Translations under genes and position numbers: made by a program
Part shown: positions 55,570 to 64,000 of the stretch, one piece after another
How positions within the stretch are numbered: the stretch's first letter is position 1
Layout: each line of letters begins with the position of its first letter
Origin: Cordilura impudica
Taxonomy: Eukaryota > Arthropoda > Insecta > Diptera > Scathophagidae
Assembly (NCBI GenBank): GCA_963682025.1
Contig: OY821517.1
Coordinates: 332,487,144-332,551,143 of the forward strand
Reading direction: 5' to 3'
DNA length: 64,000 nucleotides
The notes under the pieces: generated by a model
Told to the model about the DNA's origin: nothing
The model's database searches: none
Seen by the model: the letters and a program-made list of their open reading frames with translations, nothing else

Positions 55570-57132
55570 TATGAAATTTGATTTGAAAAACAAAAATCCC
55601 ATATATGTACATAAACTGTTATACACAAGTAGTCAATGTAGTGAGGAACGCAAAATTGTTTTTATATCCGATTGTTCCGAATGTTATTTATAAAAAATAA
55701 ATTTTTGACTCTTAACAATATTTTTAGCACAAAATATCTTTACTAAAATATTCCAAAATTATTTACTGAAAAATCCAAAAATGTTAAATAATTTTAGCCC
55801 TTTGACAGCTGAACTTAAACAGCTAGATAATTTTTATTTTTTTGTTCGGATTCGTGCTTATTGAACAAAAATTTCTAAATAAAAGCTGTCAAAATTAATA
55901 CTTTTCCACTACTGATATGAAAAAAGCAATGAGACAGACATGTCCCAAGTAATTTACTTCGATCAAAGCGAGTATAGTATTTTTTGTGAAAATTTGTTAT
56001 TGCTGTAATCTATTAAATATAGATGGGAGTGCTAAACTCGTAAATAGGTAACTACCAAATATAGTCAAGATCGGTCCATTTTTGACTGAGTTCCCTTATA
56101 AGTATAGCAGCCGATTTGAACTTTTTCATATCTGCAGGCAAATCGCATGGTGTATGGTATCGTATGGTCGGCCTACACCGAATATAATTTTCTTACTTGT
56201 TTTTTTTTTTTCTTTTAACACTGTCAGTTGTTCAACAATAACGACATGATAGGTCTTTTAGAAGTTCGTAACTTCTTTCGTTTAATTTTTTTTTGTTTGT
56301 GTTCGCGAACAAACCTAATAACTTAAACCATTTTAAATTAAACATTGATTCATAAATTTGTTTGCGTCTCTATTTTTTTTTTTTATTGGTAATATAAAAC
56401 CAACAATAATAAACATTACAAAAGTTAGATTTTGCATATTATTGAATAATTACATTCAAAGATGTCAAATTCAAATACATAGTTGAAAAAAAAAACTACA
56501 ATGATTAATAAAAATATTATAAGCAAAATATAATTTACAATGATTAATAAAAATATTATAAGCAAAATATAAATTGTAATATAAATTGTGCAATAACAAA
56601 AACTAAATGCTTAATTTTCTTGTAAAATTAAGATATGTATAAGAGATATTTATTGTACAATGCATTTTTAAAGTTAGCATAATCAAAAATGTTTACTTAG
56701 TAAAACTAGATGTTAAAGCAGACAAAAAATGAAGAGAATATAAATAATAAGAATATAAATAATGATTTAAAAAAAGAAACAAAGCAGAATTTAAACTTTT
56801 TATTTTATAAAAAGTAAGTAGTAGGTACTATCTTTGCGTGAAGGCAGTTTTTTGAGGTACTTTTTTTTAATTTAGTAATATACTTGTAAATAAAATGCAA
56901 TTTCTTGAATGAGAGTAACACGATTTTAAAAAATCTCGTTTCTATAGAATAAAGATACGATTGTGATAATAATTCAGATTATGGTGAATAATTTCCATTT
57001 GAATGTGCTTAATAATTTATCGTAACGTTTATTTAAAAAAACAGAAACATTTCTCAAGTTTCTGTAAATATTTTTCTTTCATAATTTGAAGGTTGTTCTA
57101 AAAAAGATTTACAAAAAAAAAAAAAATATTAA
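55570..57132. other. Gene-free AT-rich stretch
   Basis: Contains a fragment of the dispersed repeat (56,020-56,205, minus strand) and a 40-bp tandem duplication at about 56,496-56,573 (units with ACAATGATTAATAAAAATAT). Nothing else recognised. Confidence 0.5.
56020..56205 (-). repeat. Dispersed repeat fragment, left end, inverted
   Basis: The complement reads the first-half start (TTATATTCGGTGTAGGCCGA, ACGATACCATACACCATGCG) and the 'agttcaaatcggctgctata' segment. It ends with ACTTGTTTTT on the plus strand, the same end as other copies (acaagtaagaaaatta). Confidence 0.7.
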
Positions 57133-57597
57133 AGGTGCTATTACACCATGTGTTTTTTACATATGTACTGTCACTTTTTTTATCCATATGAAATTGCGTA
57201 TGTCTGTCAAAATTGTCTTTTACATACGATTCATAATTTTTGCTATCACACGTGCATATGTATTTCCGTATGACATAGCCTCTAAATGTAAACAACAGCT
57301 GATTTAATTTGTGAATTTACAAAAATTTATTGTTGTTAATTAATATTAAACAATTTATTTTTCTTTCATTAATAATCTTTTTAATTTACTCTGTTTTTCT
57401 TTCGACACAAGCAGTGTTGTATTTTCATATGTTTGTCATGCCAAAATAGAACCTGTTCTAATTGAAAAATTTACATGTGACTTTCCCCATGTATTGTACA
57501 TAAACAATGTTTCATATGTATCACACGATGTGTACAACTTTTGTTGTGGGAAAATTTGACAGTACATATGCAAAAAACACATCGTGTAATAGCACCT
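57133..57597. mobile_element. MITE with 41-bp inverted ends, 465 bp
   Basis: The terminal arms 57,133-57,173 and 57,557-57,597 are reverse complements with two mismatches in 41 bp (AGGTGCTATTACAC, then ATGTGTTTTTT, CATATGTACTGTCA). Inside, the words CATATG and ACATATG recur many times. No coding capacity. The flanks TTAA and CAAA do not give a clean target duplication. It lies 187 bp beyond the Prat stop codon. Confidence 0.85.
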
Positions 57598-57783
57598 CAA
57601 ATACATATGTATGTATGTAAGTATTGCAAAATTTAAATTAAATTTTAAAATAAATAACTAATGTATTACGGAAACAAATTCATTAGTTTAGCCAAAACAT
57701 TGCTCCTGGTGTGATTACAAAGCTTTCTTTCTTACACAAAAAACCTTCTTTAAAATCTAAAGTTTTTTTTATTTCTTTATAAT

Positions 57784-59526
57784 TTACCAACTCAGTTGAT
57801 CGGGTAAACCGCCAGGGTATTCGCCCGTCAAACAGGCCGTACAATGGCCAGTTTTATTTGGGTTCATGGCCTGACGATTTAAATCTACCGCCTTTTGTAA
57901 GCCCTCCACCGACAAATATTCCAAACTATTTGCTCCCACCTGTCGAGCCAATTGTTCGGCACTCAATCTATTGGCAATCAACTCCTCATGTGTTGGTATA
58001 TTGATGCCCATATAACAGGGGTAGCGCAGAGGAGGACTGGCTACACGCACATGTACCTCAACAGCACCAGCATCTTTAAGAAGTTTTATAATGGGCCCTA
58101 TGGTATTGCCACGTACAATAGAATCGTCGATTAAGACCAAACGTTTACCAGCAACATTTTCGGAAAGTGCACCAAATTTTTTTGCTACGCCCAGTTGTCT
58201 TAAACGCGTAGAAGGTTGTATGAAAGTGCGGCCTACATATCTGTTTTTACACAAGACTTCAGCAAATTCTAAACCAGATTCCTTAGCATAACCATGAGCT
58301 GCAGCAGTACCCGATTCGGGCACCGAACTAACAATATCTGCCTGTATAGGTGCTTCTCTAGCCAGCTGCCGACCACATTGCATGCGTACTGAGTAAACCA
58401 TTTGCCCTTCAAATATGGAGTCACCACGTGCGAAATATACATATTCAAATATACAAAAAGCCATTTTTTTATAATCTGGCCTTTCTACAATATCCACAGT
58501 GCGATAGCCATTGCGAGTTAGCTCTATAATTTCACCCGGCTCTACTTCACGTACATAGCGGGCTCCAATGGAGAGGAAACCACAAGATTCACTTGATACT
58601 ACCCAACCGTCTGCCGATGCATTTTCAACTTTTGTGGTGCCCGAATTTATGGGAACAATTTTACCCAAACACAGCGGACGATTGCCATAAACATCGCGTA
58701 CAGCATAGATTTTATCCGTCAATAATATAACTAGTGAATAAGAAAGATGAGCCAATTGCATAAAGTGACGTATGCGAGCGGGCCAATTAGGGCCATCGTG
58801 TTCGGAAACTCCCTCCGGACAGTTACAAAGACTTTGTGCAATCAATTCGCTGTCACTATGCGTCGATAAACCAACACCACGTCCTAAAACTTCACGACGC
58901 AACGACTCACTATTTACCAATTCGCCGTTATGAGCTAAAGCCATGGCGCCGTGAATTGTATGCACGACATGTGGCTGACAATTGATTACTTCAGAGGCAC
59001 CAGAAGTTGAATAGCGGGTATGACCAATGCCCAAATTACCCTTGAGTTTTTTCATAGAATCTTCATTAAACAGAGCGCTGATCATGCCCATACCCTTATG
59101 CACATTGAAATTTTTGGAACATTTACCTTCACTGGTAACTATGCCAGCAGATTCTTGACCACGATGTTGCAAGGCTACCAAACCCAGACAAATCACGTGT
59201 GCGATATCAATTTGTGTGGGCCAATCACCACAAGCAATAGCTCCAAATACCCCACACTCATGTGTTAGACCGGTTACCTCTTTACCGCACGCCGCTAATG
59301 CTGCATCCGCTGACTGTAATGGTTCGTTGTTTTCTGTATCCAGTTCAATTTGCTTTAGTTTGTTGCTCATATTACTCACATTTTCTACACTGGTACTACA
59401 ACAATTACTAGTTCTAGTAGTTGTTGATATTGTTGTCATTGTTTCTGTACAGCATGCCTCCGCTTCTTTTACTTCCAATTCACTTTCATTAACACTACAG
59501 GTGTTTATGTCAACGAATGCCTCCAT
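57784..59526 (-). CDS. Prat: Amidophosphoribosyltransferase (first step of de novo purine synthesis)
   Basis: A single uninterrupted frame encodes 580 residues. A 90-residue N-terminal extension precedes CGVFGAI, so Cys91 is the expected catalytic nucleophile exposed by propeptide removal. The glutamine amidotransferase domain (about 91-330) carries [28 protein letters not shown] and HSDSELIA. The phosphoribosyltransferase domain contains [32 protein letters not shown] and the PRPP loop [13 protein letters not shown] (about 463-476). [13 protein letters not shown] near the end supplies two cysteines like those binding an iron-sulfur cluster in the Bacillus-type enzyme. It converts PRPP and glutamine to phosphoribosylamine in the cytosol. 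The extension (Ser/Thr/Cys-rich) is longer than the short propeptide of bacterial enzymes. Lack of introns is worth noting, since Drosophila has two Prat paralogues. AATAAA lies just past the stop (57,768-57,773 on the complement). Confidence 0.97.
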   Translation of the reverse strand: MEAFVDINTCSVNESELEVKEAEACCTETMTTISTTTRTSNCCSTSVENVSNMSNKLKQIELDTENNEPLQSADAALAACGKEVTGLTHECGVFGAIACGDWPTQIDIAHVICLGLVALQHRGQESAGIVTSEGKCSKNFNVHKGMGMISALFNEDSMKKLKGNLGIGHTRYSTSGASEVINCQPHVVHTIHGAMALAHNGELVNSESLRREVLGRGVGLSTHSDSELIAQSLCNCPEGVSEHDGPNWPARIRHFMQLAHLSYSLVILLTDKIYAVRDVYGNRPLCLGKIVPINSGTTKVENASADGWVVSSESCGFLSIGARYVREVEPGEIIELTRNGYRTVDIVERPDYKKMAFCIFEYVYFARGDSIFEGQMVYSVRMQCGRQLAREAPIQADIVSSVPESGTAAAHGYAKESGLEFAEVLCKNRYVGRTFIQPSTRLRQLGVAKKFGALSENVAGKRLVLIDDSIVRGNTIGPIIKLLKDAGAVEVHVRVASPPLRYPCYMGINIPTHEELIANRLSAEQLARQVGANSLEYLSVEGLQKAVDLNRQAMNPNKTGHCTACLTGEYPGGLPDQLSW

Positions 59527-60899
59527 GTGTTTTTATTTCTTTTTTCCCCGTTACGTTCTATTTTCTATAACTTAAAGTATTTCTTTGTAATTAACTTTCT
59601 TAAATATCCGTATTTGTATAACAAAACTACAATTTACGCAATTTTCTGTTCACGAGTTCTATATATATTTTTTTTTTGTTGATTTGAGAAATGCGGTATT
59701 TTGCAAAACATAAGGCAAATGTCTCCACTATATATCAAGCACAACCATGCACCAAGCACTCACAAAAGTCACTAAAAAACAAAATGTTCGCACGCGCATT
59801 CATACAACACTATTACTATTCCACCACTAATAGTACGCTAATACCAGCAAACTCAACATAATTAAAGACGTAGTAAACTATTTATTATCAAAAATAGTAG
59901 TATTGTTAACTAACAACTGAAAAAAACAAACGAATAATCAATTAATATATAAAAAGTATGTTGAAATAAAACTAATTCGTCATAATTTATAAACATAGTT
60001 CTCATTAATTAAATTTTAATGTTACTTTCAAATATAATATACTCCTATTTTATATCTTTACATTGAAACTAATTTAAGGGTTTTACAACAGGGATGGGAA
60101 AGTTGGAACATATGTTCTGATTTTTATTTTGTTTTTAATATAATTTTTTTTAATAAGAAACTCAGTAGTAATTTAGATTCATCGAATAAGGATAGATTTC
60201 GTCGTGATTGCTGCTCAGCATGTAGTTAAGTTATGTACCTAATTGCATGTTTTATGGTTATAATTTATAACCTAATAATAATAACTCTCCCTAACATCTT
60301 TTGCAAAGGCATTGGTTGTGTAGGGATCTATACGTCGGAATATCCTGGTATTATGTCTAGCTGGAGCTAGCGCCATAAAATAGTTCTAATCGGAGAGACA
60401 TTTTATCTAAGAATACAATAATACTTTTTAATTTAGAAAATTTTATGTTTGTTGCCAGAAAAGAAAATTATTTCTTTCATCGAGAGCTATAATAATAACG
60501 AACTATTCATGTGGTTCTATAAATTTACCTATGCAAACATTATTTCAGGAAGAACTAGCAGTATTATATTTATTCTAGTGAAAAACTCCCCATATGAAAT
60601 AGCTAAATTTTGTTTCGGGGAACTGAAATGATTGAAAATGAAAAAAATTGTGGTTTTTGATTGTTAATTGAGCTAAATGTATTTATGTTTTAAGGCGTAG
60701 ATGGAATATTATCAATTCCTCTTTCATCTGCAAATATGGGTAGAGTTTTTTTCTTTCCAAATGGAAAGAAACACACAATAAAAAACTATAGATAACTATA
60801 GATAGATAGCCATGGGCTTAAAGGTTATTACTTGGCGGAAAAATCAAATATTTTTATGGGTAGTATGTCTTTTACATATTATTGTTTTGCTTGACAAAT
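59527..60899. other. Prat upstream region
   Basis: Must contain the Prat promoter. AT-rich with no recognisable gene; a 60-codon frame at 60,449-60,631 has no known match. No TATA or initiator could be assigned with confidence. Confidence 0.5.
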
Positions 60900-61267
60900 G
60901 CCCGTTTTCTCAATAGGCGATTATCTTTTATCCCAACGAGAAACTGCCAATTAAAGAAATTTGGTTTTCTCAATGTTTGGTTTGCTTCTATTTTGTCGCA
61001 AAGCTAACCGGCACTCATCTGCCAATTATTTATCTATCATACAGATAAAGTATTCTCCCAACTTTCATATTAATTCTGACAGGCATTGCCAACTGAAAAT
61101 AATTCTCCCAACTTTCATACGTATTTTGAGAGGCATTGCCAACTGAAAATGATGTTTTTGTCGGTACATTGAGAAAACCAAAATTGTTAACCGGCAGTTT
61201 ATCGGTCCAATAAATTTATGTCCTGGTTAAGTAACAGGCAGTGTGACGATACATTGAGAAAACCGGC
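60900..61267. repeat. Nested inverted repeats, probable MITE-like foldback
   Basis: An outer pair GCCCGTTTTCTCAAT (60,900) and its complement in ATTGAGAAAACCGGC (to 61,267) encloses an inner pair TTTGGTTTTCTCAATG (60,960) and CATTGAGAAAACCAAA (61,167-61,182). Inside is a two-copy tandem repeat of 50 bp (ATTCTCCCAACTTTCATA ... GGCATTGCCAACTGAAAAT) at about 61,050-61,150. All four ends share TTTTCTCAAT, so two related copies may be nested. Confidence 0.65.
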
Positions 61268-61310
61268 AAAAATGGTATATATGTAACATATGTATAATAT
61301 ATATATACAT

Positions 61311-62957
61311 ATATATACAGTCACTCACAGCGTATATGATGCAGATAAGTTTTTTTCAAAAGCCGTTATATATTTAAAAATTTTGTTCTAAAAATACAAA
61401 AACAAAGAATGTGGTTTAGTATATTATAGCATTGTAATTTTATTTAACAAAAAAAAAAAACAAGAGCAAAAATGTGCTTTGTGCTCTTAAGAAACTAAAA
61501 ATGCAAAATAAGGTACAAAACTCATGTCACAGCTTAAATGATGCAGTTAATTTTACCGTTATCCTTGTTGTTGTCTTCAGCTTAAAATTTTAAAATTATT
61601 ATCTGCAATCATTCCTAATTGTGTTGTTGACTGATACGCATTAAAAAAATAAAAATAAGTGAATTTTTTCAACCATGGCATCGCGTACATCCATTAAAAT
61701 GCGTGAGTTAATATTAAAGTACTATAAGAATGGGCACAGTCCACGGAAAATTGCTGAAATGGTTAATTTAAGCTCTTCAACAGTTCAGCATATAAAACGC
61801 TATTTACATAGGTGAGAATCGTGTTGAAAACAAGGGTAGACAAGCTCCAAATAAAATTTTTACTGAAAGTGATTCTAAGTGGTTAGTGTAACAAATTCGT
61901 AAAAGACCAACAACAAGCGCTCCGAAGCTGACTTATGGCCGAAAAATATTTGGGAGACATGTCATCCTGAAACAGAATATTTAGGGACGCTGATTTTAAT
62001 GGCCGAATTCCTCGAAACAAACCATTTATAAATGAAAACAGTAGAGTAAAATGGCTGGAGTTTGCGCGTGACCATTTAAATAAGAGTCCAGCATTTTGGA
62101 GAACTGTAATTTTTGTTGACAAAGTGAAAGTTAATATATTTGGACAAGGTAGAAAAGTTAATACTGAGCTGAAACCTCACAATTTACGTGCCACTATGAA
62201 ACACGGTGGTGGAAATGCTATGGTTTGGGGATGCATGTCTTCAAATGGAGTAGGTAACTTGGCCTTTATCGTAGGGAATATGGATAAAAACATGTATTTG
62301 AAGCTTCTCCAAGAAAATCTAATTCAAAGAGCAACGAAATTGCAAATTGAGGACGCCTTTCGCTTCTACCAAGGTAATGACCCTAAGCACAAATCACTAT
62401 TAGTACAGACTTGGTTGATATGGAAATGCCCGCATATAGTTCAAACTCCAGCACAATCACTTGACTCAAATGTGATTGAAAATTTGTGGTCAATACTGAA
62501 GACAAATATTCGAAAATACGATATCCATAACAAATCTAACTTAGAAAAGGTGTTGCAAAAAGAGTGGGATAAAATAGATCCAGATTATAAAAAAAAGCTA
62601 CTGGACTCTATGCCGAAAAGGTTTCAAGCGGTTATAGATAATAAAGGATATCCTACTAAATACTAAGCAATTGAAAGAAATTTAAAATTACAGTAAATCC
62701 TTTTTTATTTAATGTTTTTTAAAATTGCATCATTTAAGCTGTTACCTGAATTTTGTACCTTATTTTGTATTTTGAGTTTCTGGAGAACTTAAGGCAGATA
62801 TTTTTTTTGTTTTTTTTTTTTTTTTGTAAATATAAATAACGCATTATTATTAACTAAACCACATATGTCAGAACAAAATTTTTAAATATATATTTTTAAA
62901 CATATAAAATTTATGTGCATCAAATAAGCTGTGCATCAAATAAGCTGTATATACAAT
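61311..62957 (+). mobile_element. Tc1-type element with long IR/DR ends, about 1.65 kb
   Basis: Inverted ends of about 230 bp each carry an outer and an inner copy of a CAGC-T-ATGATGCA word: left at about 61,326 (CACAGCGTATATGATGCA) and 61,533 (CACAGCTTAAATGATGCA), right at about 62,727 (GCATCATTTAAGCTG) and 62,917-62,950 (two copies of GCATCAAATAAGCTG). Two direct repeats inside each inverted end is the IR/DR layout of a Tc1 subgroup. Outer sequences read TATATACAG. A broken transposase lies between. Confidence 0.85.
61675..62666 (+). pseudogene. Tc1 transposase, frameshifted
   Basis: The start at 61,675 gives MASRTSIKMRELILKYYKNG, then HSPRKIAEMVNLSSSTVQHI, the N-terminal HTH. Frameshift and stops follow at about 61,812-62,050 (pieces NKGRQAPNKIFTESDSKWLV and RKRPTTSAPKLT remain). 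From 62,124 an open frame of 180 codons covers the catalytic region: NIFGQGRKVN, GGGNAMVWGCMSSNGVGNL, NDPKHKSLLVQTWL (second Asp) and DSNVIENLWSILK (Glu), then IPKRFQAV-like ending. The TDES block reads VDKVK, so the first acidic region is also altered. Mutation load is modest, so the copy is not very old. Confidence 0.85.
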
Positions 62958-62987
62958 TTCTGTGAATTGTATACGCTGTTTGGTTAC

Positions 62988-63199
62988 ATTCTAAATTTCA
63001 TCAAAACATATTCATATTTGGGACCTGTAGTTTGATTACAAGACAGACGAATGGACGGACATCGCTAAATCGACTCAGAAAGTGATTCTGAGTCGATCGG
63101 TATAACAAAAGATGGGTCTAGGTCAAACATTTTTGGTAGTTACAAACATCACCACAAAGTCATTATACCACAACCACATAGTGGTATAGGGTATAACAA
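62988..63199 (+). repeat. Dispersed repeat fragment, right end
   Basis: Has 'cttatttg'-like start, TTTGATTACAAGACAGACGA, GGACGGACATCGCTAAATCG, ACTCAGAAAGTGATTCTGAG and the terminal 'acatagtggtatagggtata', as in the complete copy. Confidence 0.85.
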
Positions 63200-63214
63200 T
63201 TATTTTCTAATGCT

Positions 63215-63640
63215 GCCTACACACCAGGCAACGGTTGCTTCAACACAGCCATGTTGAATCAACCGTTGCTTGGTGTGTAGCTCTGTTGCCCATTGATTTT
63301 CGTGTTGTATCAACCGTTGCCTGAAATATCAAAAAGTTTTGATATTTTTGGTTGGTTGAGGCAACCGTTGCTACGTGTGTATCATTGTTTACTGAATTTA
63401 CTTCTTCAGTTCGTCGAAAGCAAGCGAATAGGAAGGTTCGTGTGAAGCAATGTTAAGCGGAAAGCAGGAAAACAAGAAAATGGCTATCGAAAATAATGAA
63501 AATTATGTTAATTTTATTAACGAATATAAAAATTTGAGAGAGCTATGGGACGTAACTATGTTGCGGCTCGTTGTAGACATATTAGGCCAAATTGCATTAT
63601 TTGAGGGATCGGTGGAAGTATTCATGACAGATTGAACATG
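63215..63640 (+). mobile_element. Left part of a MADF-type DNA transposon
   Basis: A subterminal region (63,215-63,385) contains four copies of CAACCGTTGC or its complement GCAACGGTTG, two of them set as an inverted pair with CTACACACCAGGC / TTGGTGTGTAG. A frame from 63,450 starts MLSGKQENKKMAIENNENYV, then NFINEYKNLRELWDVT, matching the first helix of the MADF domain found in PIF/Harbinger accessory proteins, and then loses the family pattern. The right end lies outside the window or is lost. Confidence 0.5.
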
Positions 63641-64000
63641 ACCGACAGTTCCGATGTGTTTTGCGAAATTTTAATCGTCATTGGATGTTAGTTATGTTAG
63701 TGAATATTTTTGTTTTTTTTTTGGTTAGGCATGTTAGCTTTTTGATATTTATATTAAATGTTGGGATGCTCCACAGTTAACATGAGGATGACCAGTCCTG
63801 TGTGGATACCATCGGTGAGGGAAACCATGAGTTTGCGGCCGAACTATCGGTTAACCGCGATTAAGCCCCACCAGTCAAAATCTGAAAAGGAAGAAGGTTA
63901 ATGAATGAAAATGACAAAACGTGTAACTGGAACGATACATATTTACCAGACCCTGTCCAAAACGCACGAAACAGTCCTGAAAAGAAAGAAAATTAATGAT
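63641..64000. other. Window edge, no gene assigned
   Basis: From about 63,770 the composition becomes GC-richer (CAGTCCTGTGTGGATACC, GAGTTTGCGGCCGAACTATC). This suggests another repeat or LINE 5' region running beyond the edge. Not identified. Confidence 0.3.

Overview
The window is nuclear DNA of an insect, most likely a calyptrate fly (blow fly/house fly relatives). The base composition is very AT-rich, several introns are about 60 bp, the single-copy genes are dipteran in character, and transposon relics are dense (mariner, Tc1, Penelope, piggyBac, PIF/Harbinger, I-type LINE). No bacterial, viral or CRISPR features were seen.

Layout. 1-4,870: transposon graveyard (split dispersed repeat, Tc1 and mariner relics, one hammerhead-like motif). 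4,930-7,752 (+): one-exon TRPA-type ankyrin channel. 8-16.5 kb: a MITE, a Tc1 relic, a full dispersed-repeat copy, a broken Penelope-like element and a mariner relic. 16,539-17,869 (-): mRpS9, six exons, last exon not found. 19,212-19,807 (+): cornichon-family cargo receptor (CNIH4 type), head-to-head with mRpS9. 20,346-21,788: PIF/Harbinger-type element carrying only a Myb/zeste-like gene. 23,844-49,403 (-): EMC1, 11 coding exons over 25.6 kb. Its introns are swollen by a minisatellite, MITEs, an inverted pair of Penelope-type ends, Tc1/mariner/piggyBac relics and an intact I-type LINE (34,622-39,946) with a 14-bp target duplication. 51,371-52,764 (+): Taf7, two exons. 53.4-55.6 kb: decayed LINE. 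57,784-59,526 (-): Prat, uninterrupted. 61,311-62,957: IR/DR-type Tc1 element. 63,215-end: left part of a MADF-type element.

The host genes are housekeeping genes of separate processes: ER membrane-protein insertion (EMC1), ER export (cornichon), mitochondrial translation (mRpS9), RNA polymerase II initiation (Taf7), purine synthesis (Prat), plus a sensory-type channel. They form no pathway; shared chromosomal neighbourhood is the only link visible.

I found no clear new biochemical system. The most interesting signals are (i) hammerhead-like folds at three loci, four copies, whose stem II sequences differ but stay complementary, two of them facing each other as a 113-bp hairpin in an EMC1 intron; (ii) a Harbinger-type element with only the Myb gene; (iii) an apparently intact LINE; (iv) EMC1 exons 4 and 5 that join in frame only with a +4 donor; (v) mRpS9 without its conserved C-terminal exon within 16.5 kb. 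Exon coordinates were worked out by hand from splice signals and reading frame.
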